NCBI GenBank assembly: GCA_025055435.1
Contig: JANWWN010000028.1
Location: 1-39,311, forward strand
Direction: 5' to 3'
From: Cyclobacteriaceae bacterium
GTDB lineage: Bacteria > Bacteroidota > Bacteroidia > Cytophagales > Cyclobacteriaceae
Length of the DNA stretch: 39,311 nucleotides
Shown: piece by piece, positions 1-9,102 of the stretch
Layout of the letters: every line of letters begins with the position of its first letter
Numbering within the stretch: position 1 is the stretch's first letter
The notes under the pieces: generated by a model
Told to the model about the DNA's origin: nothing
Seen by the model: only the letters and a program-made list of their open reading frames with translations
Database searches by the model: none
Translations under genes and position numbers: made by a program

Positions 1-96
1 TACAGTAACCTCCGCACCTTTTAGCTGAAGTATTGAAGCAAGGGCAGCACCAATGCCATAGCTGCCGCCAATCAGTACAAAATTTTTGTTTTGCAT
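1..96 (-). CDS. short-chain dehydrogenase/reductase, N-terminal fragment
   Basis: Only the first 32 codons lie in the window, read leftward from an ATG at 94-96 and cut by the window edge. The translation runs from MQNKNFVLIGGSYGIG to a following GAALASILQLKGAEVTV stretch. This is the beta1-alphaA-beta2 start of a Rossmann fold, with a glycine-rich GGSYGIG dinucleotide-binding loop typical of SDR enzymes. The substrate cannot be judged from this fragment. It lies 33 bp downstream of the serine hydrolase on the same strand, so the two may be co-transcribed. The family call is fairly safe and the function unknown. Confidence 0.7.
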   Translation of the reverse strand, partial: MQNKNFVLIGGSYGIGAALASILQLKGAEVTV

Positions 97-129
97 TCCG
101 CTTTTGTAAACAAACGGAAGGGTAAAAAG

Positions 130-1518
130 TTAATCGGGGAGGGCTGCGATGATGTCACTCAGTACCTTGTTATAATCCGGTGAGTTGCCGGTTGTGAGTC
201 CAAGCCGAACCACCACCAGGTTTTTTGAAGGGATGATGAACACAAATTGATCTTCATACCCCGACATATAAAACATATCTGCCGGTACATCCGGAAATTC
301 GCGGTTGTTGGGGTTGCCGGGCTCCCCGGCGTTAAGCCAGAACTGCGCACCATACTCCCCGCGCTTAGCACCTTTGGCAGGTGTAACGGAATATTCAACC
401 CAGCCTTCGGGTAAGATGCGTTCCCCCAGCCAATAGCCATCGTTCAGGTACAACAAACCGAATCTGGCCCAATCACGGGCCGTGGCCCAGGAAAACGATG
501 AACCTACCAACGTACCACCCGGGTCCGGTTCGATTACCAGTGAATACATGCCGATTCTATGAAACAGCTCGCGGTATGCATATGCCGGATAATTTTCATC
601 TTGAATGATCTTGCGCGCAATGAAAGAAAGAATATTAGTTGTTCCGCTGGAATAAGAAAATACTTCGCCCGGTGGGTGTTTTAACGGAAAACGGGCGGCG
701 TACAGGCCGGCATCTTTCTTTTTAAACAACATATTGGTAGTGGTACTCGGTCCGGAATAATTTTCCTCCCAATACAGTCCGCTGCTGGCCTGCATCAGGT
801 TGTTAAGTGTAATATGGGCACGATCATCGTTTTCCCATTCGTCCAGTAACGCTTTAGTTGACAAGCTTAAACTTCCTTCTCTTACCAATAATCCCACTAT
901 ACCGTTGGTCAGGCTTTTCGTCATCGACCAGCCCATCAGGCGGCTGTTGCGGTTGAAGCCTTCGGCATATCGCTCAAGTATAATATTACTGTCGTGAACA
1001 ATAATCAGGGCGCGCGTTCTTCTTGTCTTTTCCTCTCCCGGTTCTGCAAAGAGGGAGTCGGCTACCTGATTGAGTTTTTTCATGTTGTACTTAGTAAGTT
1101 CTACATCCGGCAACTTATCACCGGCCGGCCACGGTAAGGTGTCGCGCATGGCAGCAGGAGGTATTGCAACATTAAGTTGCTGGGCGCGTAACTCTTCTTC
1201 AGCAATTTCATTTACCAGGGTACAGCCTAAACCTTTTCGGTAAATGGCTTTACGTTTGGCGAATCCGAATACGGAACCGTAGGCAGAGGAATCGGTAAAG
1301 TCAGCACGGTAACTGCCCAGCTTTAACAACCCGCTACCCAGCTCGTTGGCAATGACATCCGCTTCATTGCGTCCGGCCAGCATGGTGCACGAGCATAACG
1401 CCTTTGCCCCATAGGCCGAGATAATCGGAAAGGCCTGCCAGACAAATTGCAGACCATAACCGAGCACACCGGCCAGAAGAAGCAGAATAAACCACCGGAT
1501 AATTTTTCGTACTGACAT
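130..1518 (-). CDS. serine hydrolase, class C beta-lactamase / 6-aminohexanoate-dimer hydrolase-like
   Basis: A 462-aa protein with an N-terminal membrane segment (about residues 5-30), then a CSC-x4-AGR segment, then a beta-lactamase/transpeptidase-fold domain. The S-x-x-K motif is SMTK (S198, K201), where the serine is the expected nucleophile and the lysine the general base. A later YSS motif fits the YxN/YxS position of the family. The family includes penicillin-binding esterases and NylB-type amidases; the true substrate is unknown. I chose the ATG at 1518 (MSVRKIIRW) because the 29 residues upstream in frame would run into the divergent oxidoreductase gene and add a second hydrophobic stretch. 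It shares a 44-bp divergent intergenic region with that gene. Confidence 0.8.
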   Translation of the reverse strand: MSVRKIIRWFILLLLAGVLGYGLQFVWQAFPIISAYGAKALCSCTMLAGRNEADVIANELGSGLLKLGSYRADFTDSSAYGSVFGFAKRKAIYRKGLGCTLVNEIAEEELRAQQLNVAIPPAAMRDTLPWPAGDKLPDVELTKYNMKKLNQVADSLFAEPGEEKTRRTRALIIVHDSNIILERYAEGFNRNSRLMGWSMTKSLTNGIVGLLVREGSLSLSTKALLDEWENDDRAHITLNNLMQASSGLYWEENYSGPSTTTNMLFKKKDAGLYAARFPLKHPPGEVFSYSSGTTNILSFIARKIIQDENYPAYAYRELFHRIGMYSLVIEPDPGGTLVGSSFSWATARDWARFGLLYLNDGYWLGERILPEGWVEYSVTPAKGAKRGEYGAQFWLNAGEPGNPNNREFPDVPADMFYMSGYEDQFVFIIPSKNLVVVRLGLTTGNSPDYNKVLSDIIAALPD

Positions 1519-1562
1519 GCGGATAAAATTTTGGTAATTTTCGAAAAAGATAGGGTAAAACA

Positions 1563-3827
1563 GTGGGAAGAAAGAATAAAGTATCATTAAAAATTTCATC
1601 GCCAAAAAGCGAGGCAGGGGGCCTTGCGGCTGTGCTGTCGGCAGCTGAACATATTTTTACCGAGGCCGGTATTGTTGAGGGCACACGAACCTTGCTGAAG
1701 GTGAACCAGTTTGACGGCTACGATTGTCCCGGTTGTGCCTGGCCCGATCCGGATGAGGGTCGGTCGGTGGTTGAATTCTGTGAAAATGGTGCAAAGGCTG
1801 TTGCCGAGGAAGCAACCACGGCGCGGTGTGATGAAGCATTTTTTGCCCGACATTCCGTTGAGGAGATGCGTTTATGGGATGATTATGAAATCGGAAAAAG
1901 CGGTCGGATAACACGTCCGTTTATCCGGCGTGAAGGTGCAACCCATTATGAACCGGTTGAATGGAGCGAAGCGTTTTCTTATATCGGAAAAAAACTGCGC
2001 AGCCTGGCGCCCGGTGAGGCGGTTTTTTACACCTCGGGCAGAACGAGTAACGAGGCAGCTTTTCTATATCAGTTGTTTGTGCGCATGTATGGCACGAACA
2101 ACCTGCCCGATTGTTCAAACATGTGCCATGAATCGAGCGGAGTGGCATTATCCGAAACTTTGGGAATAGGAAAGGGCTCGGTTAAACTGGATGATTTTTA
2201 CTGCACCGAACTCATCATCATCATGGGTCAGAATCCCGGCAGCAATCATCCGCGTATGCTGTCGGCATTGCAGCAGGCCAAGAAAAACGGAGCCAAAATC
2301 ATCACCATCAACCCGCTGCCCGAGGCCGGGCTTATCGCATTTCGTCATCCGCAACATCCTGCTGACCTGATTGGAAAAGCTACCACCATCACTGACCTGT
2401 GGCTTCCGGTAAAGGTGAACGAAGATGTATCTCTACTGAAAGCCATACTGAAAATTTTGTTGCAAAAAGAAGAGCAAAATCCGGGAACGGTTATTGATAA
2501 AGAATTTATTAACACCCATACTACGGGATATGATAAACTGGTAAAGGATTTAAGCCGGTACGATTTACATTCACTTATAGCACGCTCGGGAGTAACGCCC
2601 GAAAAAGTGTATGAAGCTGCCGAATGGATTGCGCAAAAGAAAAAAATTATTGTTTGCTGGGCGATGGGCCTGACCCAGCATAAGAATGCCGTGGATAACA
2701 TCAGAGAAATTGTTAATCTGCTGCTGCTGAAAGGCAGTATCGGCAAACCCGGTGCAGGTACATGTCCGGTACGTGGCCACAGCAACGTGCAGGGCGACCG
2801 GACCATGGGCATATGGGAAAATCCCAAACCCGAATTTCTGGACAGCCTCAAGCGTGTGTTTGGATTTGAACCTCCGCGCAAACCCGGTTACAACACCGTA
2901 GAAACCATAAAAGCCATGGCCGAAGGAAAAGTAAAGGTGTTTTTTGCCATGGGAGGAAATTTTTTATCGGCTACACCCGACACGGATTTTACCTCCAAAG
3001 CCATGGAGAAGTGTGACCTCACGGTTCATGTTTCCACTAAACTTAACCGCAGTCATCTGCATACAGGCAAAACGGGAATTATTTTGCCATGCCTGGGTCG
3101 TACCGAAACCGATGTTCAGGCTTCGGGCGTTCAGTTTGTTACCGTTGAGAACTCAACAGGTGTGGTGCATAAATCACAGGGTGGAAAAACACCAGCCTCA
3201 CCGCATTTGCTTAGCGAGCCCAAAATTATAGCCGAACTGGCTAAAGCAACACTCACCGATTCATCAATCGATTGGGACGGGCTGGTAAGTAACTACGATA
3301 ACATCCGGAATCTGATTGAGCAGACTATACCCGGTTTTGAAAATTACAACGAGCGCGTGCGCAAACCTGGCGGCTTTTACCTGCCTAATGCTGCGCGCGA
3401 GGGAAAATTCCGCACGACAGACAGCCTTGCGCATTTTACCCTCAATGCCTTACCCGATTACCATGTGGCGGACGATGAATTTCTATTGATGACCATCCGA
3501 AGCCACGACCAGTATAATACTACGATTTACGGCATGCACGACCGGTACCGCGGCATTTATAACGGTCGTAATGTGGTATTTGTCAATACCGATGATATGA
3601 AGAAACACGGGTTGCAGCAAGGCGACCGCGTTGACCTGGTTAGCCGATATGATGGCATCGAGCGCAGGGCCCGAGGGTTTGTTGTAGTACCATATCAGAT
3701 TCCCAGGCAAAATATAGCCGCTTACTTTCCCGAAGCGAATGCCGTGGTGCCACATAACCATGCCGCGCGCGGAAGCCACACACCCATATCGAAATCGGTG
3801 GTGGTGCGACTGGAAAAAAACGCATGA
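1563..3827 (+). CDS. FdhF/YdeP family molybdopterin oxidoreductase
   Basis: A 754-aa protein of the formate-dehydrogenase-like molybdopterin family, YdeP branch. The N-terminal region has C55-x2-C58 and C73 in the DCPGCAWPDP...FCENGAK context typical of this branch. C188 in DCSNMCHESSG aligns, by family knowledge, with the Sec/Cys molybdenum ligand of formate dehydrogenases. Bis-MGD contact regions follow (GQNPGSNHPRM, CPVRGHSNVQGDRTMG), and the C-terminal domain is a molybdopterin dinucleotide-binding barrel. There is no Tat signal, so it is probably cytoplasmic. E. coli YdeP is linked to acid resistance, but the reaction is not known. The start is GTG; no better start was apparent. It converges on the cotransporter gene with a 7-bp gap. 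Confidence 0.85.
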   Translation: MGRKNKVSLKISSPKSEAGGLAAVLSAAEHIFTEAGIVEGTRTLLKVNQFDGYDCPGCAWPDPDEGRSVVEFCENGAKAVAEEATTARCDEAFFARHSVEEMRLWDDYEIGKSGRITRPFIRREGATHYEPVEWSEAFSYIGKKLRSLAPGEAVFYTSGRTSNEAAFLYQLFVRMYGTNNLPDCSNMCHESSGVALSETLGIGKGSVKLDDFYCTELIIIMGQNPGSNHPRMLSALQQAKKNGAKIITINPLPEAGLIAFRHPQHPADLIGKATTITDLWLPVKVNEDVSLLKAILKILLQKEEQNPGTVIDKEFINTHTTGYDKLVKDLSRYDLHSLIARSGVTPEKVYEAAEWIAQKKKIIVCWAMGLTQHKNAVDNIREIVNLLLLKGSIGKPGAGTCPVRGHSNVQGDRTMGIWENPKPEFLDSLKRVFGFEPPRKPGYNTVETIKAMAEGKVKVFFAMGGNFLSATPDTDFTSKAMEKCDLTVHVSTKLNRSHLHTGKTGIILPCLGRTETDVQASGVQFVTVENSTGVVHKSQGGKTPASPHLLSEPKIIAELAKATLTDSSIDWDGLVSNYDNIRNLIEQTIPGFENYNERVRKPGGFYLPNAAREGKFRTTDSLAHFTLNALPDYHVADDEFLLMTIRSHDQYNTTIYGMHDRYRGIYNGRNVVFVNTDDMKKHGLQQGDRVDLVSRYDGIERRARGFVVVPYQIPRQNIAAYFPEANAVVPHNHAARGSHTPISKSVVVRLEKNA

Positions 3828-3834
3828 AGAGTTG

Positions 3835-5532
3835 TTACTGTACCTGGTCCACCTCGCTCAGTTTTTCAACGATATCGGCTTCGTTCTCCGAAAGCAACAG
3901 GTCGCGCAAAGCGTGAATCATTTGCCGCACCGACAGATTAAAGGCGCGATTCATGGTAATAAGCGTGGGTATGTCGGAGGATGATATTTTTTGTGCGGAA
4001 ATCGCTGATGTAAGCCTTTGGGTAAATTCCAGGTCGTCCTTTTTATTCTGCGCATGTAATACATGAAGTGCCGAAACCTGCTCAACCGCATTCTTCTTAT
4101 TCAGCAGAGTAAGAAAAGACTCACATACTGAGGCCCATTTATTTCGGAAGTGTTGTAAGAACGCATTCATCAATTCGCTATCACTCTGTTCAGCCTCCTG
4201 GAAGTTATGCTGCACATCTTTCAGGATTTTTGCCGATGCCACTGCATTACGTGTTGCGTGCAACAGGCGGTTCAGTTCAGTTGCTTCATTATCGCGTAGC
4301 TCATGCATCTGCAGGGAAGAAGCAAATGTGTAAATTTCTGTTTCCAGTGATTTGATGAAGTCATAATGCTCGGTTAGCGGGTAATCACCCGGATTAGGTT
4401 GTTGCGGATTGGCCGGGCGAAAATAGTTTTGAAAAAACTCTCTTCGCATCAGCTTCAGCAGGCGTAACTGATAGCGGATAACCTCATCGATCAGGTGCCG
4501 GATTTCTGTTTTAAGTGCAGCAATACCGGCTTCGGGAACATCGGGTTTAAGTGTGTGTAAGCAATACGTCACTGTCTTTTGCTCTTCCCGGATAATTTTT
4601 GTGATGAATTGGGTGAAGAGCCCAATCATGGGAAGAAAAATTAGGATGCCCGTAAGATTAAATAAGGTATGAAACATAGCCAGCCCGGTTACCGGGTCGC
4701 TTTGTAAGTGTAGGGTCTTTTCAATGAAGTAAACATAGACAGGCATTGCAGCTACAACGATGATGGATGATCCGAGATTAAAAAATAAATGACTTAAGGC
4801 CACCTGTCTTTTAATAACCTGGCCTCCAAGCGAACCGATAAGAACGGTTGCCGTTGTGCCCAGATTGGTGCCAATTACAAAATAAGCAGCGAGTGGAAAA
4901 GTAATAACCTGAGAGTGCATGGCGCTGAGTATAATAGCCATGGCAGCCGAGCTGGATTGAACCAGGGCGGTAAGAACCAATCCTAATCCGATAAACGCAA
5001 CACCCGGCCAGTCCTGAAAAGCCGATAAGTCGTAGCGGTAAGCCAGACCTTCAATGCTGCTCTTCATGTAATCCAAACCGAGAAAAAGAAATCCGAAGCC
5101 GACCATAAACCGCGAGATGTTCGTGGCCCGTGTTGATTTTCCAAAGAATATCAATCCCAGGCCGCCCAGGCCAATAAAGGGAAGTGCCAGCATCTCGATT
5201 TTAAGTTTGAAGCCCACGAGGGCAACAATCCAGCTGGTTAGCGTAGTACCTAAGTTCGAACCCATAACAACGCCAATGGCATTCTCCATACCCAACAAGC
5301 CCGCTCCCGCAAAAGCCAACACAATTAACGTAACAGCTGAACTGCTTTGCAGTACGGCAGTTGCAACGATTCCCGTCAGTACACTGCGAAACCAGTTGCC
5401 GGTAAACTTTCGGATAAGTTTTCGAAATGCACCACCGGAAATTTTTTTAAGCGATTCTTCCAGTTCGAATATGCCAAACAGAAATATGCCAATACCGGCC
5501 AGTAACCCGATTACCTGAAATTCCTGGTGCAT
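3835..5532 (-). CDS. Na/Pi cotransporter II-related protein with PhoU-like C-terminal domain
   Basis: 565 aa. The N-terminal ~320 residues contain two inverted transporter repeats, each with the QSSSA signature (residues 62-66 and 192-196) and a GSNLGTT/GTNLGTT element. This matches the sodium-phosphate cotransporter II (NptA/YjbB) family. The C-terminal ~230 residues are soluble and helical, resembling PhoU-like domains fused to many bacterial members. It likely sits in the inner membrane and moves phosphate with sodium; for bacterial YjbB-type proteins export is the reported direction. No pho genes are adjacent. Its start is 35 bp from the divergent GTG of the next gene. Confidence 0.85.
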   Translation of the reverse strand: MHQEFQVIGLLAGIGIFLFGIFELEESLKKISGGAFRKLIRKFTGNWFRSVLTGIVATAVLQSSSAVTLIVLAFAGAGLLGMENAIGVVMGSNLGTTLTSWIVALVGFKLKIEMLALPFIGLGGLGLIFFGKSTRATNISRFMVGFGFLFLGLDYMKSSIEGLAYRYDLSAFQDWPGVAFIGLGLVLTALVQSSSAAMAIILSAMHSQVITFPLAAYFVIGTNLGTTATVLIGSLGGQVIKRQVALSHLFFNLGSSIIVVAAMPVYVYFIEKTLHLQSDPVTGLAMFHTLFNLTGILIFLPMIGLFTQFITKIIREEQKTVTYCLHTLKPDVPEAGIAALKTEIRHLIDEVIRYQLRLLKLMRREFFQNYFRPANPQQPNPGDYPLTEHYDFIKSLETEIYTFASSLQMHELRDNEATELNRLLHATRNAVASAKILKDVQHNFQEAEQSDSELMNAFLQHFRNKWASVCESFLTLLNKKNAVEQVSALHVLHAQNKKDDLEFTQRLTSAISAQKISSSDIPTLITMNRAFNLSVRQMIHALRDLLLSENEADIVEKLSEVDQVQ

Positions 5533-5567
5533 GTCGGAAAGTTAAACCATCGCATTAAATTAACCGC

Positions 5568-6344
5568 GTGAAAAAACAGGAACTAAAAAAATTACTGGAA
5601 GAAAAATTCCTTCAATATAACCAGCCCGGCTTCATTGAGAACGATCCCATATCCATTCCGCACCGCTTCAGCAAAAAGCAGGATATTGAAATTGCCGCTC
5701 TTTTTGCAGCAACTTTGGCGTGGGGACAGCGTGTTACCATAATCCAAAGCTGTACACAACTTCTCGACAGGATGGATAACGACCCGTACAACTTTGTGCT
5801 GCATCATCGTGAAACCGAATTAAAGCGCTTCGAAAAATTTGTGCATCGCACCTTTAATTCAACCGATGCTCTTTATTTCATTGAATTTCTTAAGTGGTTT
5901 TATCAGCGTCACACTTCGCTGGAAGATGCTTTTGTTCCACCGGAGGGAGCAGCGGATATCGGACCGGGCCTTGTCCGTTTTCATAAACTCTTTTTTAGTT
6001 TGCCCGACTATCCCAGTCGAACACGCAAACATGTTCCTACGCCCGAGCGGAAGTCAGCCTGTAAAAGGCTGAACATGTTCCTACGGTGGATGGTGCGCAG
6101 CGATAACCACGGCGTGGATTTTGGACTGTGGAAAAAAATTAAACCGGACCGGCTTATTTGCCCTTGCGATGTGCACGTGGAACGTGTGGCCCGCAGACTG
6201 GGTTTGTTGAAGCGAAAGCAGGTTGACTGGCTGGCTGCAGTGGAGCTTACTGAAGCGTTGCGCAGCTTCGATGCAAACGATCCGGTGAAATATGACTTTG
6301 CCCTTTTCGGGCTCGGGCTGGAATCAAACGGCCGGTTTTCCTGA
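5568..6344 (+). CDS. TIGR02757 family protein (DUF2400), function unknown
   Basis: A 258-aa protein matching the conserved Bacteroidota/spirochaete family TIGR02757. Recognisable conserved stretches include ATLAWGQR near residue 50, RTRKHV...SACKRLNMFLRWMVR near residues 153-178, and LICPCDVHVERVARRLGL near residue 205. The helical pattern and the CDVHV segment suggest a HhH-GPD (DNA glycosylase-like) fold, but no activity is established that I know of. The start is GTG at 5568. The gene ends 4 bp before the convergent permease gene. Inside it, a 14-base word occurs twice in different reading frames (see findings). Confidence 0.8.
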   Translation: MKKQELKKLLEEKFLQYNQPGFIENDPISIPHRFSKKQDIEIAALFAATLAWGQRVTIIQSCTQLLDRMDNDPYNFVLHHRETELKRFEKFVHRTFNSTDALYFIEFLKWFYQRHTSLEDAFVPPEGAADIGPGLVRFHKLFFSLPDYPSRTRKHVPTPERKSACKRLNMFLRWMVRSDNHGVDFGLWKKIKPDRLICPCDVHVERVARRLGLLKRKQVDWLAAVELTEALRSFDANDPVKYDFALFGLGLESNGRFS

Positions 6345-6348
6345 ACGG

Positions 6349-8751
6349 TTATTCGTACTTCAGCACTTCAGCGGGATTGGCACGGGCCGTGCGCACCGTT
6401 TGCCGTAAAACGGTTAAGAGAATGATGAGCGATACAGCAAGCGCCGGAATAACAACCATCCACCAGCTAATCTGCAGTCGGAGTGTAAAGGATTCCAACC
6501 ATTTTTGCAGGCCCATAATGGCAAGTGACAATCCGATTATTAACGCGACTGTCAGCATCAGCACATATTCTTTCAAAAGTAAAACCACGGCATCGCGGGT
6601 GGTGGCTCCCAGTACTTTTCGTATTCCGATTTCGCGCATGCGCAGGCGGGACGCATACGAGGAGATGGTAAACAATCCGGCAACCGAAATTACGATAAGT
6701 ATGGTGGTAAAGTAAAATACGATGCGTCCAAACCGGTCTTCGGTTTCATATTGGGTGTAATAATTTTCCTTCAGATTAAAGATGTACGGTATTTCGGCCG
6801 TAAAAAGTGAACGGAATTTTTCCTCAATCAAATCGTGAGGAACCTTTGCCTGCGCAGCCCGTCGGATTATGTAATGGTTACACTGCGAAGGGTTGTACAC
6901 AAAAAAGGTTGGTGAAACCGGTACTTTAGGCGATTGATGATGATAGTCGTTTAGCACCGTGCGGATAATCACGGTATCATCGCGGAAGTAAACTTTCTGA
7001 TCAATGGCTTCCTCGGGTGAGGCAAAGCCCAATAGTTTGCGGGCCGACTCATTAATCATCACATCTTTTTCCAACCGATAGCCGGCATGAACCGGATTAC
7101 CCGCAAGCACTTGAATGCCCATGGTTTCAGGAAAATTTTCATCCACAAAGAAGTAGCGGTATTGGTTTACATTTTCTTTGGCTGCACCAATGCGTTGCAC
7201 GCTGTTGGCGTATAGAAAAATCTGCGTGCCGGGTTTGGCAGAAACCATCGTGACATTTTCCACACCGGCAAGCTGAGCGACCTGTTTCTTAAAAGCCTGG
7301 GTATGGCGTTGATAGAGCGAGTCGAAAATCTCCGAGTTGCGAACTACCATCAGTTGTTCCAGGTCAAATCCCAGATCTTTTTTTCGCATCAAATCCAGTT
7401 GCAGGTAAATAACCAGTACACTTACCAGCAAAATCACAGTTGCCGTAACCGGAACGAGTACCATTACTTTACGCAGCCACATTCCGCGTTTACCTGCCGT
7501 GTATTTTCCCTTTAATATTTCTGCGGGAGAAATGGCCGACATGGCAATAGCAGGGTAAAGCCCCGAAATCATACTGCTCAGCAGCAGGAATGCCACAAGG
7601 CCTCCGACCAGGCGGGTGTCCCATTTCCATTCGGCTGTCAAATTGCGTTGAAAAAGCTCAGACAGATGAGGTAAGGACAGGTAAACAATAAGCACGGCAA
7701 TAAACAGTGCAACGAGATTAAATAACAGCGATTCGAAAAGAAACTGCATGGCAAGTTGTCTGCGCGAGCTGCCCAAAACTTTTCGAATGCCGACTTCGCG
7801 CGAACGACCCAGGGCACGAACGGTAGCCAGACTGCTGTAGGTAAGCCAGGTGATGAGCAGGATGGAGGCTCCGGTGGCAGCCAGAAAAAAAACAACCTGA
7901 TAATTGCCATTAGTCTTCCATTCATCTTTAAAGGCCGAATGCAGATGAATGGAAGTAAGTGGTTGCAGATTAATTTCCAGTTTCTGGTCAGTTTCGCGCA
8001 GCCAGTTGCCGGTCTTTCTTTCAATCAGGTCAGGTAGTTTGGATTCAACGGCCTTCAGCTGGTCTTTATCATATAACATGATGTAAGTAGGGAAACCATC
8101 CCATCGCCAGGGCTCTTCCAGCACCAGGTTGGATAAAAACTTCTTTAGCGTTTCTGCAGAAATCAAAATATCAAATTGCATGTGCCCGGTTTCGGGCATG
8201 TCGGCAAATATGCCGGTTATTTCCAGGTCAAAGCCGGTGCGGTAGCGATAGCTCTTGCCCACCGGGTCTTCATCTTTAAATACTTTTTTGGCGAAAGATT
8301 CGGAAACCACCGCAGTAAACGGGCGTGTTAGCGCCAATGAATCAACTCCTCGAATTAGCGGCACCGAAAAAACTTTGAAGAAATCGGCAGATGCGGCAGA
8401 AGTGTTTTCAGTACGGTACAAAATGCCGTTATGAATAAAACCACCCGTTGCCTTACGCATTTGAACGTATGCTTCTACTTCGGGTAAATCGGAAAGCATG
8501 TCCGGGCCGATGCCGTAGTTTACCGCAACGCTGCTGTTGGTTAACTCATTTTTATTATAGCGGTTTTGCTGAATGCGAAAAATCCGTTCAGCATTTTTAT
8601 GGTGACGGTCGTAACGCAGTTCGTGATGTACAAAAAGGTAAACCGTAATCGCGCAGGCCACACCTGCGGCCAGACTGCTAATAAGAATCAGGTAATGCGA
8701 AAGGTGCTGTTTAAACGCACGCAGGGTAGCAATCCAGTAGCTGGTTAACAT
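6349..8751 (-). CDS. FtsX/MacB-type ABC transporter permease, two-module
   Basis: An 800-aa inner-membrane protein of the Bacteroidota-type FtsX permease family. Order: one N-terminal membrane helix (about 15-40), a large periplasmic MacB-like domain (about 45-270), a three-helix FtsX core containing SREVGIRKVLGSSRRQL, a further membrane helix, a second periplasmic domain (about 460-670), and a second FtsX core containing RMREIGIRKVLGATTRDAV. The EIGIRKVLG coupling motif appears in both halves. No ATPase gene is beside it, so the partner is encoded elsewhere. Family members export lipoproteins, macrolides or peptides, or act as mechanotransmitters; the substrate here is unknown. The start is the ATG at 8751. 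Confidence 0.85.
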   Translation of the reverse strand: MLTSYWIATLRAFKQHLSHYLILISSLAAGVACAITVYLFVHHELRYDRHHKNAERIFRIQQNRYNKNELTNSSVAVNYGIGPDMLSDLPEVEAYVQMRKATGGFIHNGILYRTENTSAASADFFKVFSVPLIRGVDSLALTRPFTAVVSESFAKKVFKDEDPVGKSYRYRTGFDLEITGIFADMPETGHMQFDILISAETLKKFLSNLVLEEPWRWDGFPTYIMLYDKDQLKAVESKLPDLIERKTGNWLRETDQKLEINLQPLTSIHLHSAFKDEWKTNGNYQVVFFLAATGASILLITWLTYSSLATVRALGRSREVGIRKVLGSSRRQLAMQFLFESLLFNLVALFIAVLIVYLSLPHLSELFQRNLTAEWKWDTRLVGGLVAFLLLSSMISGLYPAIAMSAISPAEILKGKYTAGKRGMWLRKVMVLVPVTATVILLVSVLVIYLQLDLMRKKDLGFDLEQLMVVRNSEIFDSLYQRHTQAFKKQVAQLAGVENVTMVSAKPGTQIFLYANSVQRIGAAKENVNQYRYFFVDENFPETMGIQVLAGNPVHAGYRLEKDVMINESARKLLGFASPEEAIDQKVYFRDDTVIIRTVLNDYHHQSPKVPVSPTFFVYNPSQCNHYIIRRAAQAKVPHDLIEEKFRSLFTAEIPYIFNLKENYYTQYETEDRFGRIVFYFTTILIVISVAGLFTISSYASRLRMREIGIRKVLGATTRDAVVLLLKEYVLMLTVALIIGLSLAIMGLQKWLESFTLRLQISWWMVVIPALAVSLIILLTVLRQTVRTARANPAEVLKYE

Positions 8752-9037
8752 GCCATCGAAAATAACACAAATAACATGGTGCGTTGCATGGGTGTAATAT
8801 TTTGTATGTTTTTGACAAAATTTTAATCGGGATTTTTACGATTTCACCTGAAAATCACCAGAAAGAAACTTCCGAAACGGTGTTCTTAACACAAGCTGAT
8901 AATTTAAAACTGTTCTAAATAAGCAAGATTGTTCAGAGCTTTTTGTTCGCTGATTACGGAAGATGTGAATCACTTAAACAAGAGCACAAGTGCAGTGTAT
9001 CGCAGCGGAATTTATATTGGTTGGTTTTTGAAATAAA
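8752..9037. other. intergenic region upstream of the respiratory operon
   Basis: About 290 bp without a plausible gene, A/T-rich in places. It separates the leftward permease gene from the rightward respiratory operon and should hold the controls of both. Visible elements are a short inverted repeat GTGTT-CTT-AACAC at 8880-8892 and four TGTTC words at 8881, 8911, 8930 and 8944, all on the plus strand. No known operator was recognised. The core promoter for the operon follows immediately at 9038-9068. Confidence 0.5.
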
Positions 9038-9068
9038 TTTGAAAAAAAGCGCTCGGGTCGTAGATTTG
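9038..9068 (+). promoter_or_regulatory. Bacteroidota-type sigma-A promoter of the act-cox operon
   Basis: TTTG at 9038-9041 is followed by exactly 19 bases and then TAGATTTG at 9061-9068. This is a perfect match to the established Bacteroidota consensus TTTG-N19-TAnnTTTG. Transcription should start around 9073-9077, giving a leader of roughly 25-30 nt before the actA ATG at 9103. There is no Shine-Dalgarno sequence in that leader, as is usual for the phylum. Confidence 0.85.
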
Positions 9069-9102
9069 TGCGTTTTCGATTAAAACGCTTACTCGAAGTA
9101 TC

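Noticed and set aside
1519-1605. 29-residue N-terminal extension of the serine hydrolase
   Set aside because: It would overlap the divergent oxidoreductase start and add a second hydrophobic stretch before the natural MSVRK start.
2345-2881. 178-codon minus-strand frame opposite the YdeP-like gene
   Set aside because: Antisense shadow of a clearly coding region; its composition is unlike a real protein.
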